Shown piece by piece: positions 17,765 through 25,975 of a stretch of 64,000 nucleotides of DNA (the first letter of the stretch is position 1; the number at the start of each line of letters is the position of its first letter). Made by a program: the position numbers and the translations under genes. Origin of the DNA: Amoebidium appalachense (Eukaryota > Ichthyosporea); NCBI GenBank assembly GCA_963693365.1, contig CAVNZM010000009.1:1-64000 (forward strand), in the 5' to 3' direction. The notes beneath the pieces are model-generated. The model saw only the letters and a program-made list of their open reading frames with translations. It was not told the origin of the DNA and ran no database searches.

Positions 17765-17870
17765 AACATCAAGCCCAAGCGAGCCGCCGGTGAGCCACCG
17801 TGCCTCCCCGTCCTCCCCGGCCCCATGCTTAGTGTGCCACCCCCAGCCACCCCCAGCCCCCCATGCCCCG
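17765..17870. repeat. GC-rich block upstream of the nuclease gene
   Basis: It includes CCACCCCCAGCCACCCCCAG, the reverse complement of GGGTGGCTGGGGGTGG-type sequence at 16945-16985, and CCGTGCCTCCCCG, shared with 14820 and 17030. Confidence 0.6.
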
Positions 17871-17933
17871 CCGCGGTAGCTTTGAAAGCTGTTTTCAGAC
17901 TAAGTGCAAGACCTGCTTGCTCGTCTCTGACGT

Positions 17934-18404
17934 TTATTGGATGTCGACATGGTGTTTTCGGATGTGATACCAGAGACTGGCTCGCTGGCGATATGACACC
18001 TGGCAGCCTGGTTCCTTACATTGGTATGGGCGGTCTCCAGTGTGGCGATTCATGTGCACTACGAGTGCGTCTTTACTATTAAAGTTGGCTTCACAACCAT
18101 CCCATGTGCATTTAAATGCTCTTGCATCTGTGTGCTTGTACTGGTGCATTTTTAGTTGGCTTTTACATCTAAACACAGCTTTACACCCATCCCAACTGCA
18201 TTGGTATGGTGCTTCCCCCGTGTGAAGCCGATAGTGAACCTCGAACGAGTGTTTCTGTGTAAATCTTCTTATGCACCCTGGCCACGAACAGACATGAGGA
18301 CGGTGACCCAGGTGTGTGAGAGTGTGTCGCCTGAGTGCTGCATTACTATCAAAAGGCATTTTACAAGTCTCCCAATCACACACAAAGGCTAGTTGCGCCT
18401 CCAT
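17934..18404 (-). CDS. Five-finger C2H2 zinc-finger protein
   Basis: The 156-residue protein is almost entirely zinc fingers: five C2H2 units (starting FVCDWETC, HVCSWPGC, YQCSWDGC, FKCTWDGC, YQCKEPGC), each with C-x4-C and H-x3-H spacing and TFIIIA/GLI-like W-x-GC loops and inter-finger linkers. It likely binds DNA or RNA as a regulator. It was probably acquired from a eukaryote. The minus-strand TATA-like CTATATAAGG at 18583-18592 lies about 180 bp upstream. Confidence 0.9.
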   Translation of the reverse strand: MEAQLAFVCDWETCKMPFDSNAALRRHTLTHLGHRPHVCSWPGCIRRFTQKHSFEVHYRLHTGEAPYQCSWDGCKAVFRCKSQLKMHQYKHTDARAFKCTWDGCEANFNSKDALVVHMNRHTGDRPYQCKEPGCQVSYRQRASLWYHIRKHHVDIQ

Positions 18405-18582
18405 GTTTCACTGTAAACTCTGGATAAAAAAAAAATATTAACCATCTGGACTGATCGGGGGTTCTCTGATGTCGATTATCGCAACCCCCAAAACACCCTA
18501 TCCTCCAATCAAATGGCTCCGTTTTTTGACCTCCCCTTAGCTCAAACCCTCTCCCGACCTCCCGATTCTCCCGATAAAATAA

Positions 18583-18592
18583 CCTTATATAG
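18583..18592 (-). promoter_or_regulatory. TATA-like element upstream of the five-finger gene
   Basis: The minus strand reads CTATATAAGG, about 180 bp from the ATG at 18404. The distance is long for this genome, so the assignment is uncertain. Confidence 0.45.
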
Positions 18593-18651
18593 AAGCAGTA
18601 AGAAATCAATTAGAAAAACTGCAAAGTTACGTGACTTTTAACCAATCATTA

Positions 18652-18712
18652 TCTCCCGATATCTCCCGATGTTGGATTTCGATCGGGAGATCGATCTGGA
18701 GATATCGGGAGA
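18652..18712. repeat. Inverted repeat of TCTCCCGATA motifs
   Basis: 18652-18670 and 18694-18712 are reverse complements over 19 bp with one mismatch, separated by 23 bp. Further TCTCCCGAT copies lie at 18556-18575. It is found just 3' of helicase 2, in a 313-bp non-coding stretch. Confidence 0.85.
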
Positions 18713-18717
18713 ATTGT

Positions 18718-20244
18718 TCAAGCCTTAGCAATGGCTCTTGGGCATAATATATAGCAATCTGCCTTCGCGCTGGTACCGGTTGGGGGGTGGTATGGCCATC
18801 TGCAGATGTTTGCTTCCAGTGTAGTCTTCGGCTTGCCCAGAATTTTCCTGATAGCCATCCCAAAAGTCCGGTTGCTTGGCAGTTTTGTGTCTCGGGCATT
18901 GATCTTGTGCCAAGCTTGGTACAGCTGAAACAGGCCTGTAGGGGTAACAGCACAGCCGCTGTAAATGAAGTCAAACTCCTCACAGCCATTTGTGTGAGAG
19001 ATGAGGTCCTTGAGAAATTGAGCCTCGTCGCTCCGGCTAATCGATTTGATGTTCATCTTTGTGTCGTTATCCATAGGCCTGGGCATTGTTTGGGGGATGT
19101 CTGGCATGTTCATGAAGTCGTGGTAAATTGCTGCCAATACGTCAGGACGTCTGTGATACTCCACAAAGGCCTCGAAGTATTTGTGGTCACCAATCCGTTC
19201 CGGACTGACCCCAAAACATGCCCATCGCCTATCACTGGTCTCCACACGTACAGGCCAATCTTCGTTAGACAAGACAACATATCGCTCATACGAGTTGGTG
19301 TTGATTGCATCACATCCTTTCTTCTCCAACATCATGGTGGGCTGTGTAATGCGCGCCTTCATTAAGTTGTTAGTTTCGTGTGAACCACCCCACGTCACCT
19401 CGTCGCACAGCACAAGAAGTTTGTTTGCAATGTGCTGGTTGAACTTTCCCGACATGTGCTCCCGGTGAATGACATAGGCGTAGTACTCTGGTGAAAGGAT
19501 GTCCATGATTGCCTGCCACCACACGTTCTTTCCGGTTCCTTGTTCAGATACAAACAGCAGTGCTGTACCTGGTTTGCTTCCAGGGTACTGAAACAGGTGG
19601 GCAACCCACATCCGCAGATAACTGTACTCGTCTTCCCGGTTGTTGCACAGAACCCTTCTGGCATGCTCGTGGAACGAGCTGGTCAGGTCTTGACGCAGAC
19701 AGTACTCTGGGTCAAAATTGAAACGGAGTCCTCGATAGATATTGTATGGACGATAGACCGAATCGGTATTGTCTGGCTTTCGTTTTCCGGTTTTGGGGTC
19801 AGGATCAGCTGGGTCAAAGATGATCTTGGTGTAGATGGGGATTGCGGTTGTTTTTAAGATTTCTGTCCCATTAATTGGAGGTTGGGGCTTCCATTGTTTT
19901 CCAACCTTCATGTTTGGCTGCCGAAATGAAAAGAGTGAAAGTGTTGCATAGATTTCCTGCCTGCTGACGATCTTTGCAACATGCTGTTTAATCTCATGGT
20001 CAAATGTTTTCAGGACAAATAGAGTTGTCCCGCTGATGTGTGCAACATTGGCGCCTATGAATTCCTCCACCTCCTCTCTCGCCCACTCTCTGAATTCGCA
20101 GGTCGCTGGGTTCATCATCAGCCCCTTATAGGCATCAGCCCCGAGATACTCAAATGCTTCAAAGCGCTCTTTGCTTCTCTTTCTGATACGCTCTTGATCG
20201 ATGCCAAACATTGTCTCTTGTCCAGTTTGTTGGTGTGTCTGCAT
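18718..20244 (-). CDS. Superfamily-3 helicase, D5/DUF5906-like (copy 2)
   Basis: This 508-residue protein is homologous along its length to helicase 1. Walker A is SEQGTGKN at residues 233-240, and Walker B is the KLLVLCDEVTWGG region. The sensor (YVVLSNEDWP) and the DRRWACFGVS segment match helicase 1. It is much more AT-rich in codon use than helicase 1, so the two copies are old or came from different viruses. An ATG at 20211 is an alternative start. The TATA box lies at 20305-20320. The frame is intact, so it may still be functional. Confidence 0.92.
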   Translation of the reverse strand: MQTHQQTGQETMFGIDQERIRKRSKERFEAFEYLGADAYKGLMMNPATCEFREWAREEVEEFIGANVAHISGTTLFVLKTFDHEIKQHVAKIVSRQEIYATLSLFSFRQPNMKVGKQWKPQPPINGTEILKTTAIPIYTKIIFDPADPDPKTGKRKPDNTDSVYRPYNIYRGLRFNFDPEYCLRQDLTSSFHEHARRVLCNNREDEYSYLRMWVAHLFQYPGSKPGTALLFVSEQGTGKNVWWQAIMDILSPEYYAYVIHREHMSGKFNQHIANKLLVLCDEVTWGGSHETNNLMKARITQPTMMLEKKGCDAINTNSYERYVVLSNEDWPVRVETSDRRWACFGVSPERIGDHKYFEAFVEYHRRPDVLAAIYHDFMNMPDIPQTMPRPMDNDTKMNIKSISRSDEAQFLKDLISHTNGCEEFDFIYSGCAVTPTGLFQLYQAWHKINARDTKLPSNRTFGMAIRKILGKPKTTLEANICRWPYHPPTGTSAKADCYILCPRAIAKA

Positions 20245-20304
20245 TATTAGTATTGCTGAGAAAATATTTACGCAGGGACACTGCTGGAAAATACTGAATT
20301 TTCT

Positions 20305-20320
20305 GCCTTTTATACCCTTG
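20305..20320 (-). promoter_or_regulatory. TATA box of helicase 2
   Basis: The minus strand reads CCAAGGGTATAAAAGGC, with AGCCCCAACC just upstream, closely matching the PCNA promoter. It is about 65 bp before the ATG at 20244. Confidence 0.75.
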
Positions 20321-20349
20321 GGGTTGGGGCTGCCGGGTCCAGAAAACTC

Positions 20350-20844
20350 TCAATTTTTCGATGCGTCGCCCTGGAAAATGTTGAACGTCCGGCTATGGGT
20401 AGACGTGTAACGCGGGTTGCGAACGCCAGTCTCGGGATCGGGGTCGTTGCGGTCGAAGACGATGCCACCGTGGTAAACGACCATATGACTGCTGTCCAAG
20501 TGCCACGATCCCTTGTATATCTTTATCTTCTTGCCTGTCGGGTTGTATTTGAACTTGTACTTGGACAGCATGTCGGCCACATTCTTCTTCGACTTGATCT
20601 CGAAGACGAATCTCCCATCCTTGAAACGCTTGAAGATGTACGCACCGTCCGGGTGGGAATATGCCACCAGAGTACGGCAGAACGTATGAATCTGCTCCTC
20701 CGTCCACTCGTGTTGCTCAACGATGTCCGCGTCCAACCAGTTGTTGCGAGTGCCTGTTGTCCTCTCAAACTCCTCGTATGCTGCAAGCTTGAGCTGCTCG
20801 TTCTCGGACATACCCGTTGCTATCTTCATGTACAGATCTTCCAT
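20350..20844 (-). pseudogene. N-terminal fragment of a third SF3 helicase
   Basis: The 164-codon frame from the ATG at 20844 (after a TATA at 20899-20913) matches only the N-terminal domain of helicases 1 and 2: the GGIVFDRNDPDPETG block aligns with DRLVFDPASPDPRTG and the following FNIFQG with FNLFTG. It then ends before the ATPase domain. The frame is also open upstream to 20958, overlapping the zinc-finger gene. It could be a truncated relic or a small protein keeping only the N-terminal domain. No intact ATPase exists nearby in this orientation except copy 2. Confidence 0.75.
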
Positions 20845-20898
20845 GTTGTCCGTTGTATATATGGTTAGATAATATCTGACGGGTGTCGCCTTGTGTTT

Positions 20899-20913
20899 GG
20901 GGTATTTATATCG
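20899..20913 (-). promoter_or_regulatory. TATA-like element of the helicase fragment
   Basis: The minus strand reads CCGATATAAATACCC about 55 bp before the ATG at 20844, favouring that start over the upstream ATG at 20958. Confidence 0.6.
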
Positions 20914-21343
20914 GCTCGGATGCTGAACCCACCAGCTCGGGGTGCGCGGCTCTGACATGGCAGTTGAGCGCAGCCGACCGGTTGAACGCAGATGTACAGC
21001 CCACAGACGGACACCTGAGGGTGTTCCGCACAGGCTGTTTTGGCGTCTTGTTTTCCTTGTGGACTAAGCGCCGGTGCCACCACAGTGCGGCAGGGTACGG
21101 GAAGTCGGCCGGGCACGTGTCACAGACGTATGGCCGCTCACCGGTATGCATTCGCACATGCAGCTTCATGTAATCGCTGCGGGTAAAGGTAGCAAAGCAG
21201 CCTTCATGGGGGCACGTGTAAGGGCGTTTCTCGGAGTGTGTTGCGGCACGGTGTCTTTTCATGTTTGCGTTTGTGGTGAACGTTTGGGCACAGTCGGTGC
21301 ATGGAAATACTCTCTTGTGTGGGGGTCTGCATGGTTCAGCCAT
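20906..21343 (-). CDS. Four-finger C2H2 zinc-finger protein
   Basis: The protein has 145 residues from the ATG at 21343 (MAEPCRPPHKRVF). Four C2H2 fingers follow: FPCTDCAQTF (C-x2-C), YTCPHEGCFATF (C-x4-C), YVCDTCPADF (C-x2-C) and CPSVGCTSAF (C-x4-C), joined by THSEKRPY and HTGERPY linkers of the Kruppel type between fingers 1-3. Probable nucleic-acid-binding regulator. The upstream open extension is an artefact of the poly-C/G tract. It is not an obvious duplicate of the 17934-18404 protein. Confidence 0.88.
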   Translation of the reverse strand: MAEPCRPPHKRVFPCTDCAQTFTTNANMKRHRAATHSEKRPYTCPHEGCFATFTRSDYMKLHVRMHTGERPYVCDTCPADFPYPAALWWHRRLVHKENKTPKQPVRNTLRCPSVGCTSAFNRSAALNCHVRAAHPELVGSASEPI

Positions 21344-21373
21344 TGCTAAAGAAAGGGTAGAAAATGAATGTGG

Positions 21374-21396
21374 CCCCCCCCCCCCCCCCCCCCCCC
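21374..21396. repeat. Poly-C run (23 bases)
   Basis: It lies between the four-finger gene start and the stop of the small membrane protein. Homopolymer length is likely variable or mis-sequenced. Confidence 0.9.
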
Positions 21397-21650
21397 TACC
21401 ACCTGTACACCAGCACGCCGGCCAGCAGCACGAGCAGCACCATGCATGCAAGCGCTATGCCCCTCCACATCGAAGCCCTCTTGAGCTGTGCATCATGGTC
21501 GTCCAATGAAGTGCCCATGTAGAGCATGAAGCGCGTGTTGTTGTCGATGGTCAGGTGGTACTCGTGCGGGTCGGCGGCAATGTCATCCCTGCGCACCCAC
21601 GAGTTACTCGGGTTGTCAAATCTCAGGTTTGCAATGTTCGGTGAAGTCAT
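21396..21650 (-). CDS. Small tail-anchored membrane protein
   Basis: The protein has 84 residues from the ATG at 21650. Residues about 62-82 (GIALACMVLLVLLAGVLVYRW) are a single hydrophobic segment ending at the C-terminus, preceded by a basic residue pair, so an N-out-of-membrane, C-tail-anchored topology is likely. The N-terminal part is polar. Family unknown; small envelope or host-membrane proteins of this shape are common in large DNA viruses. Confidence 0.6.
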   Translation of the reverse strand: MTSPNIANLRFDNPSNSWVRRDDIAADPHEYHLTIDNNTRFMLYMGTSLDDHDAQLKRASMWRGIALACMVLLVLLAGVLVYRW

Positions 21651-21730
21651 ACCTTCCAAAGAGATACTTTGGAGCGCCCCCTCCCCAGCAACTCGGGGAG
21701 CACACACAGAGATTATGCATCGCAGTGCTA

Positions 21731-21880
21731 ATGGAACCTAAAAACCGCTGGGACGTAGGGCGCGCCAAGACGGAGGACGCACTGACGAGGTACATGGACA
21801 GGGTGTGCTCGGGTGAGGATCCGGAAGGAACATGGTGGTTTCTTTCACTTGTGAAAAGTTATGTATCACAGGGACAGTAG
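21731..21880 (+). CDS. Small ORF, 49 residues, function unknown
   Basis: The ATG-initiated frame lies 80 bp from the divergent membrane-protein gene. The product is charged with a Trp-rich end (GTWWFLSLV) and no recognised motif. It is followed within 60 bp by the convergent coiled-coil gene. Support is only the ATG, the intact frame and normal amino-acid composition. Confidence 0.35.
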   Translation: MEPKNRWDVGRAKTEDALTRYMDRVCSGEDPEGTWWFLSLVKSYVSQGQ

Positions 21881-21939
21881 TTCTTCAATTCTTTTCGTAT
21901 CAATGTCAGATACATCGTTTTTTTATTTTCTATTTTTTA

Positions 21940-22356
21940 TTATTCAACACGGCTGCGCTTCTCAGGCGACAGTGAAGGGTCCTCGGGCGACCGCGCGCGC
22001 TTGCTCTCGGGGGGCTTCTCGTCTGATGGCTCCTCGTCGGAGTCGTGGATGCACACGGCGGGCTCCTCCTCCTCATCGGAGATGCATATGGGCTCGTCGT
22101 CGCTGAGGTTCTTCAGGAGCCTCCCTGTGTGCAGACGCGTGCTGGCCTTGAGGTGCAGATACTTCTTGCGCAGCACCTTGTACTTGCGCCGCAGCTCCAG
22201 CTCGCTGGCGCGCGCACGGTCGAGGTCACGCTTTGCCTCCTCGTACAGGTACTGCTGCCATTCGGGAGGCCACGCGGCAAATGACCCTGGGGGCCGTGGA
22301 CTGGCAGGCTGCTCGGCTGGGTCAGGGCCGGCCTTTGGAGATGGTGGGCCGGACAT
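21940..22356 (-). CDS. Coiled-coil protein with two acidic SUMO-interaction-like motifs
   Basis: This is a 138-residue protein. Residues about 1-30 are Pro-rich, 35-85 form a basic coiled coil, and 88-115 hold two hydrophobic-acidic cores, PICISDEEEE and AVCIHDSDEE, of the type that binds SUMO. The C-terminus is basic, with SKRAR and EKRSR as possible nuclear signals. No family is recognised. The combination suggests a nuclear regulatory protein that could contact SUMO-modified host proteins; this is inference from motif shape only. Confidence 0.6.
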   Translation of the reverse strand: MSGPPSPKAGPDPAEQPASPRPPGSFAAWPPEWQQYLYEEAKRDLDRARASELELRRKYKVLRKKYLHLKASTRLHTGRLLKNLSDDEPICISDEEEEPAVCIHDSDEEPSDEKPPESKRARSPEDPSLSPEKRSRVE

Positions 22357-22439
22357 TGTCGGTGAAGAGAAACAGGAAGAGTGAAAAGTGTCAGCATAGA
22401 GCTGAGTCGCGGCTTTAATTGCCTGCCAGGCTGACAGCT

Positions 22440-22600
22440 ATCGCGTTTTGATTGGATGGACATGATATATCTGATCGAGTCAAAATTGACCAATTACAAG
22501 AGACGATCGGAATTTATATGTACTATCCAATCGCGACTGACCATTCAGCGCGTGAGACGTAATCTATCAATAAGATGATCTCCAATCAGATCGCGCCGTG
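22440..22600. promoter_or_regulatory. CCAAT cluster in a divergent promoter
   Basis: GATTGG or CCAAT motifs occur near 22450, 22489, 22528 and 22581, between the minus-strand coiled-coil gene and the plus-strand MYND gene, upstream of the TATA at 22638. Confidence 0.5.
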
Positions 22601-22637
22601 GGCATGCCATACCAGTGCTTTACTGATCGGAGAGCCA

Positions 22638-22648
22638 CATATAAAAGC
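22638..22648 (+). promoter_or_regulatory. TATA box of the MYND protein gene
   Basis: ACATATAAAAG lies about 75 bp before the ATG at 22717. Confidence 0.7.
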
Positions 22649-22716
22649 GCTAGGTCGAGGCTGATCCCTGTCACTTTCACTATCCTCTCATTCGGGCGCG
22701 CGCTCTCACTACAGAA

Positions 22717-24087
22717 ATGTTCCACACAAGTTTTCGTCCACGCACTGGAATTGACAATCCAGTTAAACGGTGCGGGCTTTTACCATTCGCCGTCCGCCTC
22801 CATTACTCGGATGCCAAAGATCAGTATGACGCCATTGTCTATGCGCTGAACGACAAATTTCAGCTCGAAAAGACCGTTGTCAGGGCCCACATGCTGGACA
22901 TTGGAAGAGACGGCGACCTCCGCATCTTCGACACAAAGGAGCTCTTTGATGGTTTCCGTTCAGCCTTTGAGAATGAGATGTCCTTTGTGCCGACACGGTT
23001 GCAAACCCTCCTGGGGCAGGAGGGGCTTGAGGAGGCTGCGCGACACCTCCTGCTTAAGCATAGGCACTCTCTCGCATTCCCGTTCTACACCGCCTTCCAG
23101 CGCTACGTCCTAGGGGCGGCGGACTATGACGCGTTTTATGAGGGCAAAATCTGCGACGGGGTTGGCAGCTTTTTCCTGCTGACGGTGAGGGCGCTGTGCA
23201 AGCGGTCCGGTCTGACAGCCCGTCCCATCGCATACTTCAGCCAACAGCCAGTCGATTCCCCCTTGGGTGTGTTTACATCCAGCGTTGGGGAAGATGCCAT
23301 GGACGACGTTGTGTTCTGTGATTTGGCTGAACGTGCCATCCAGCACTTTGTGGACAAGTTACCGTCCACGTCGTGTCTCGCCAAGGAGCCCCCTACCCAC
23401 CCCCCCGAGCCGATAGATTCTTTGTCCAAACACCAGATCGTCGTCCACACCTTCGATGCCCACTTGCATTTGCAATCGGACCCCGTCTGCGACCTGATGC
23501 TGAAAGTTCTCCACGACAGAGACCTCCGTGTCTTTTCCAACAGGGAGCGCTACATGAAATGGGACGCGGTCCTGGCGGAGGAGGTGCGTATTATAGTTGA
23601 ACGGACACAGAGGGGGGACCCAACGGTGACGAGGGCCGACCGCAATAAGGCTGTGTACTTCACGGGGGTCAGGCACTTCGCGGTCTTCCAGCGCTACGTG
23701 GTGCGGGAGCCGGACTACACTGCCGCGCACGCGGGCAACCTCAGCAGGGGAGCCGAAACCGTCATGAAGATGGCGATGCGGGTACTGTGCGAGTCTGCCG
23801 GCCTCACCCCATGCACCATGGACGAAATGGCTCGGCGGCGTGCGAGGATGGCAAGTCCTAACTATTGGCTCGCGCTGGACATCGAGCAACTGTGTCTGAT
23901 TGACTGGTGCAACCGGGCCATCAAGTACTTCGTCGATCAGCTGCCGTCGTCGGTGTGTCTGGCCTGCGGCGCTACCCGTTGCACCAAGAAGTGCTCAGCC
24001 TGCAGGCGCGCATACTACTGCAATGAGGCCTGCCAGATTACGCATTGGCATGAGCACAGGGAGGAATGCCAGAGGCAGGACCATTAG
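22717..24087 (+). CDS. MYND-finger protein with internal duplication
   Basis: This is a 456-residue protein. Two related halves of about 200 residues can be seen: each has an FQRYV block (FPFYTAFQRYVLGAADY and FAVFQRYVVREPDY), an ALCKRSGLT / VLCESAGLT block and an AIQHFVDKLPS / AIKYFVDQLPS end. The second half runs on into a complete MYND zinc finger (about 415-452: CLAC, CSAC, YYCNEAC, HWHEHREEC), while the first half breaks off at the matching cysteine. MYND fingers mediate protein-protein contacts. The repeated domain is not recognised. The gene ends in a duplicated 58-bp segment. Confidence 0.82.
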   Translation: MFHTSFRPRTGIDNPVKRCGLLPFAVRLHYSDAKDQYDAIVYALNDKFQLEKTVVRAHMLDIGRDGDLRIFDTKELFDGFRSAFENEMSFVPTRLQTLLGQEGLEEAARHLLLKHRHSLAFPFYTAFQRYVLGAADYDAFYEGKICDGVGSFFLLTVRALCKRSGLTARPIAYFSQQPVDSPLGVFTSSVGEDAMDDVVFCDLAERAIQHFVDKLPSTSCLAKEPPTHPPEPIDSLSKHQIVVHTFDAHLHLQSDPVCDLMLKVLHDRDLRVFSNRERYMKWDAVLAEEVRIIVERTQRGDPTVTRADRNKAVYFTGVRHFAVFQRYVVREPDYTAAHAGNLSRGAETVMKMAMRVLCESAGLTPCTMDEMARRRARMASPNYWLALDIEQLCLIDWCNRAIKYFVDQLPSSVCLACGATRCTKKCSACRRAYYCNEACQITHWHEHREECQRQDH

Positions 24088-24290
24088 AGAATAGAAAACT
24101 CATGGGTTGGACTCGTACATTGGTGTGATCTCGCAGGACCATTAGAGGATAGAAAACTCATGGGTTGGACTCGTACATTGGTGTGATCCTGGGTTTTGTT
24201 ATGCACATTGTTTTGTATTAAAAAACTTCTATGATAAAATGTGGGGATTTTTGACATCAGGCAAAATAAAATGTGGGGATTTTTCACATC
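24075..24290. repeat. 58-bp direct duplication and a 30-bp AATAAA-bearing duplication
   Basis: 24075-24132 and 24133-24190 are nearly identical and include the stop region of the MYND gene. Further on, AAAATGTGGGGATTTTT is repeated at about 24236 and 24268, each with AATAAA-like signals. Confidence 0.85.
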
Positions 24291-24309
24291 AGAAAAATAA
24301 ACATAAACA

Positions 24310-24877
24310 TCAGTGCACCTTGTGGCGCTTTACTCGCACGCTCTGTCGGAGCACCAGTCTCCGGTATTTCGGCATGAACTCATCGGCATACACGTACTTT
24401 TTTATACGCCTCTGACCTCTCTTTTTCGACCGACCTCTTCGGTGTGACATGCCCCTCCCCCGGAAAATGTCCGCATCCGACTCCAAAAGCACCCTGTCTA
24501 GTGAAACCACTTTCTCCGCTTGCACCCAGCCGCGCACAGGTTGCTGGTCCACGCACCCTCCTCGAGCTCGAGGGACACCTTGCGCCACCCGGATTCTGCG
24601 CGCTTGATCTCGCACGCCACCACAATGTCTCCCGGTCGCACACCTGCGGTCCACATGCTTGTGCAACAGCGCACGCTCAGCACCTCACACACCGTGTCGG
24701 GCCCACGTACACACACGCCGAAACACGCAAGCGCGCACTCGTGGTCATGCAGCGCCTCGAGAACTGGCACCTTGCGAATGAGTGTGCGCCGACGCAGGCG
24801 GGGACTCTGGAGGGTATAAAAGCGTGTGTCTGACACGGGGAGCTGCCAGTCTGAATCTGCACCAGAACCGACCATGG
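24310..24877 (-). pseudogene. Broken or frameshifted ORF pair, basic C-terminus
   Basis: Two overlapping minus-strand frames look like parts of one gene: 24498-24877 (126 codons from an ATG) has a plausible composition with a GVRPGDIVVACEIKRAESG stretch, and 24310-24580 in another frame ends in a very basic tail (MSHRRGRSKKRGQRR region). Each lacks what the other has, so a frameshift or base error around 24540-24590 is likely. An ATG at 24450 would give a 46-residue basic protein alone. The first frame starts on top of the divergent 24874 gene. No family recognised. Confidence 0.35.
24812..24823 (+). promoter_or_regulatory. TATA box of the 24874-25392 gene
   Basis: GGGTATAAAAGC lies about 55 bp before the ATG at 24874 and shows the viral consensus on the plus strand. 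Confidence 0.75.
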
Positions 24878-25392
24878 CTTTTGAGCAGGACCTGAAGCTA
24901 TTTGTCAATCGGCTGTCGCTGCTTGTATCCAGCATGACGTTCGACTCGAACGGCGCCGGCAGGGTGGCGAGACGGCCGCTACAGCTCCACGCAAGACTCG
25001 GCAAGGGCGACACGATGCTGTCGGACACGATGCTGCCGCTGCAGTCGGTGGAAACGTCGAACAGGACTGGACTCAACCACCTGGTGTTTTCGACGTGTCC
25101 ACTGGAGGGGGCCGGGGATGCGGTGACCATCGACCTGGATTGGGGCAAGTCGTTTCGGCTGACCTGGGAGCGCTGGGACACCACGCTGTCGCTGCTGCCA
25201 CCGAGGGATCCGACGGAGGAGGAGGGCATGAGCGAGGGACGAGCTGTCCCCATGGAGGCAAAGAGAAAACGAACAACCCTTCTGCGAATCGACTTTTTGA
25301 AGGACTTCCTTTGGCATGACATGGGGTGCGACATTCTGTCGCTGCAGTTATATGAATCAGTACAGAAAAATAGGCGGCAGTGTAGAGAATAA
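24874..25392 (+). CDS. Unknown viral protein, 172 residues
   Basis: The start at 24874 (MAFEQDLKLFVNRLS) is chosen because the TATA box at 24812 lies just upstream; the frame is open further but only with GTG. The product has a helical N-terminus, a central beta-rich part (DLDWGKSFRLTWERW), an acidic loop with PTEEEGMSEG and a basic KRKR cluster before the C-terminal helix. No known domain. Intact and well spaced from its promoter. Confidence 0.6.
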   Translation: MAFEQDLKLFVNRLSLLVSSMTFDSNGAGRVARRPLQLHARLGKGDTMLSDTMLPLQSVETSNRTGLNHLVFSTCPLEGAGDAVTIDLDWGKSFRLTWERWDTTLSLLPPRDPTEEEGMSEGRAVPMEAKRKRTTLLRIDFLKDFLWHDMGCDILSLQLYESVQKNRRQCRE

Positions 25393-25449
25393 TGCAGGTA
25401 TCTCGCAGTGCGTGTGTGTGTGCGACTGCGCCCCGGATGGTGCAGCACG

Positions 25450-25459
25450 CGTATATAAG
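25450..25459 (+). promoter_or_regulatory. Orphan TATA box
   Basis: GTATATAAGC is followed by no convincing ORF before the assembly gap. The target gene may lie in the gap or be lost. Confidence 0.35.
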
Positions 25460-25589
25460 CAGGGCCACACCCAACGTGTCGTCCGAGCGCATGCTTGTGT
25501 GTGCGCACACAAATTTGTAAAAAAGCCAACGTTTTCCTTTGCCCTGAATTCAAGTTACTCTGAGCATAAAATTAATGGTTTTTTATTTG

Positions 25590-25862
25590 TTTCATGAGTA
25601 ACAATATCTTACTCAGGGTACTCATTCTGAGTAACACAGACAAGTTTCCCCCACTAGATGTTACTCACCCAAATATGGTAAAGGTTTCCTTTTTAGGTAT
25701 AAAAATATGCAATTGTCATATAGTGAGTAGGATGAGTAGAATGAGTACGTACTCATCTACTGTGGGCTACGGGTATACCTAAATCTCAATCCAAAAGGAA
25801 ATTGGAACACCCGGGGGGAGACCAGATGAGTAGGTACTCAAGCTACTCATCCTACTCACCCC
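25590..25862. repeat. TGAGTA/TACTCA motif array with a 16-bp palindrome
   Basis: At least a dozen TGAGTA, GAGTAA, TACTCA or TTACTC motifs occur in both orientations, including the perfect palindrome ATGAGTACGTACTCAT near 25740. No gene is seen. AT content is higher than in the viral genes. Confidence 0.7.
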
Positions 25863-25867
25863 ATCAC

Positions 25868-25975
25868 TGCCTATAGGCATGCCCCGTGTGCAGGGCACTG
25901 ATTTCTGCCCTCTTCTGGTTGGTGCCAAGAGGCAGTGCCCTACACATGTGGTGTCTAAACAGCCTATAGGCATGC
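25868..25975. repeat. Repeated GCCTATAGGCATGC ends at the gap edge
   Basis: GCCTATAGGCATG occurs at about 25870 and 25962, and CAGGGCACTG/CAGTGCCCT are inverted between them, suggesting a short repeat element that the assembler could not cross. Confidence 0.6.
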
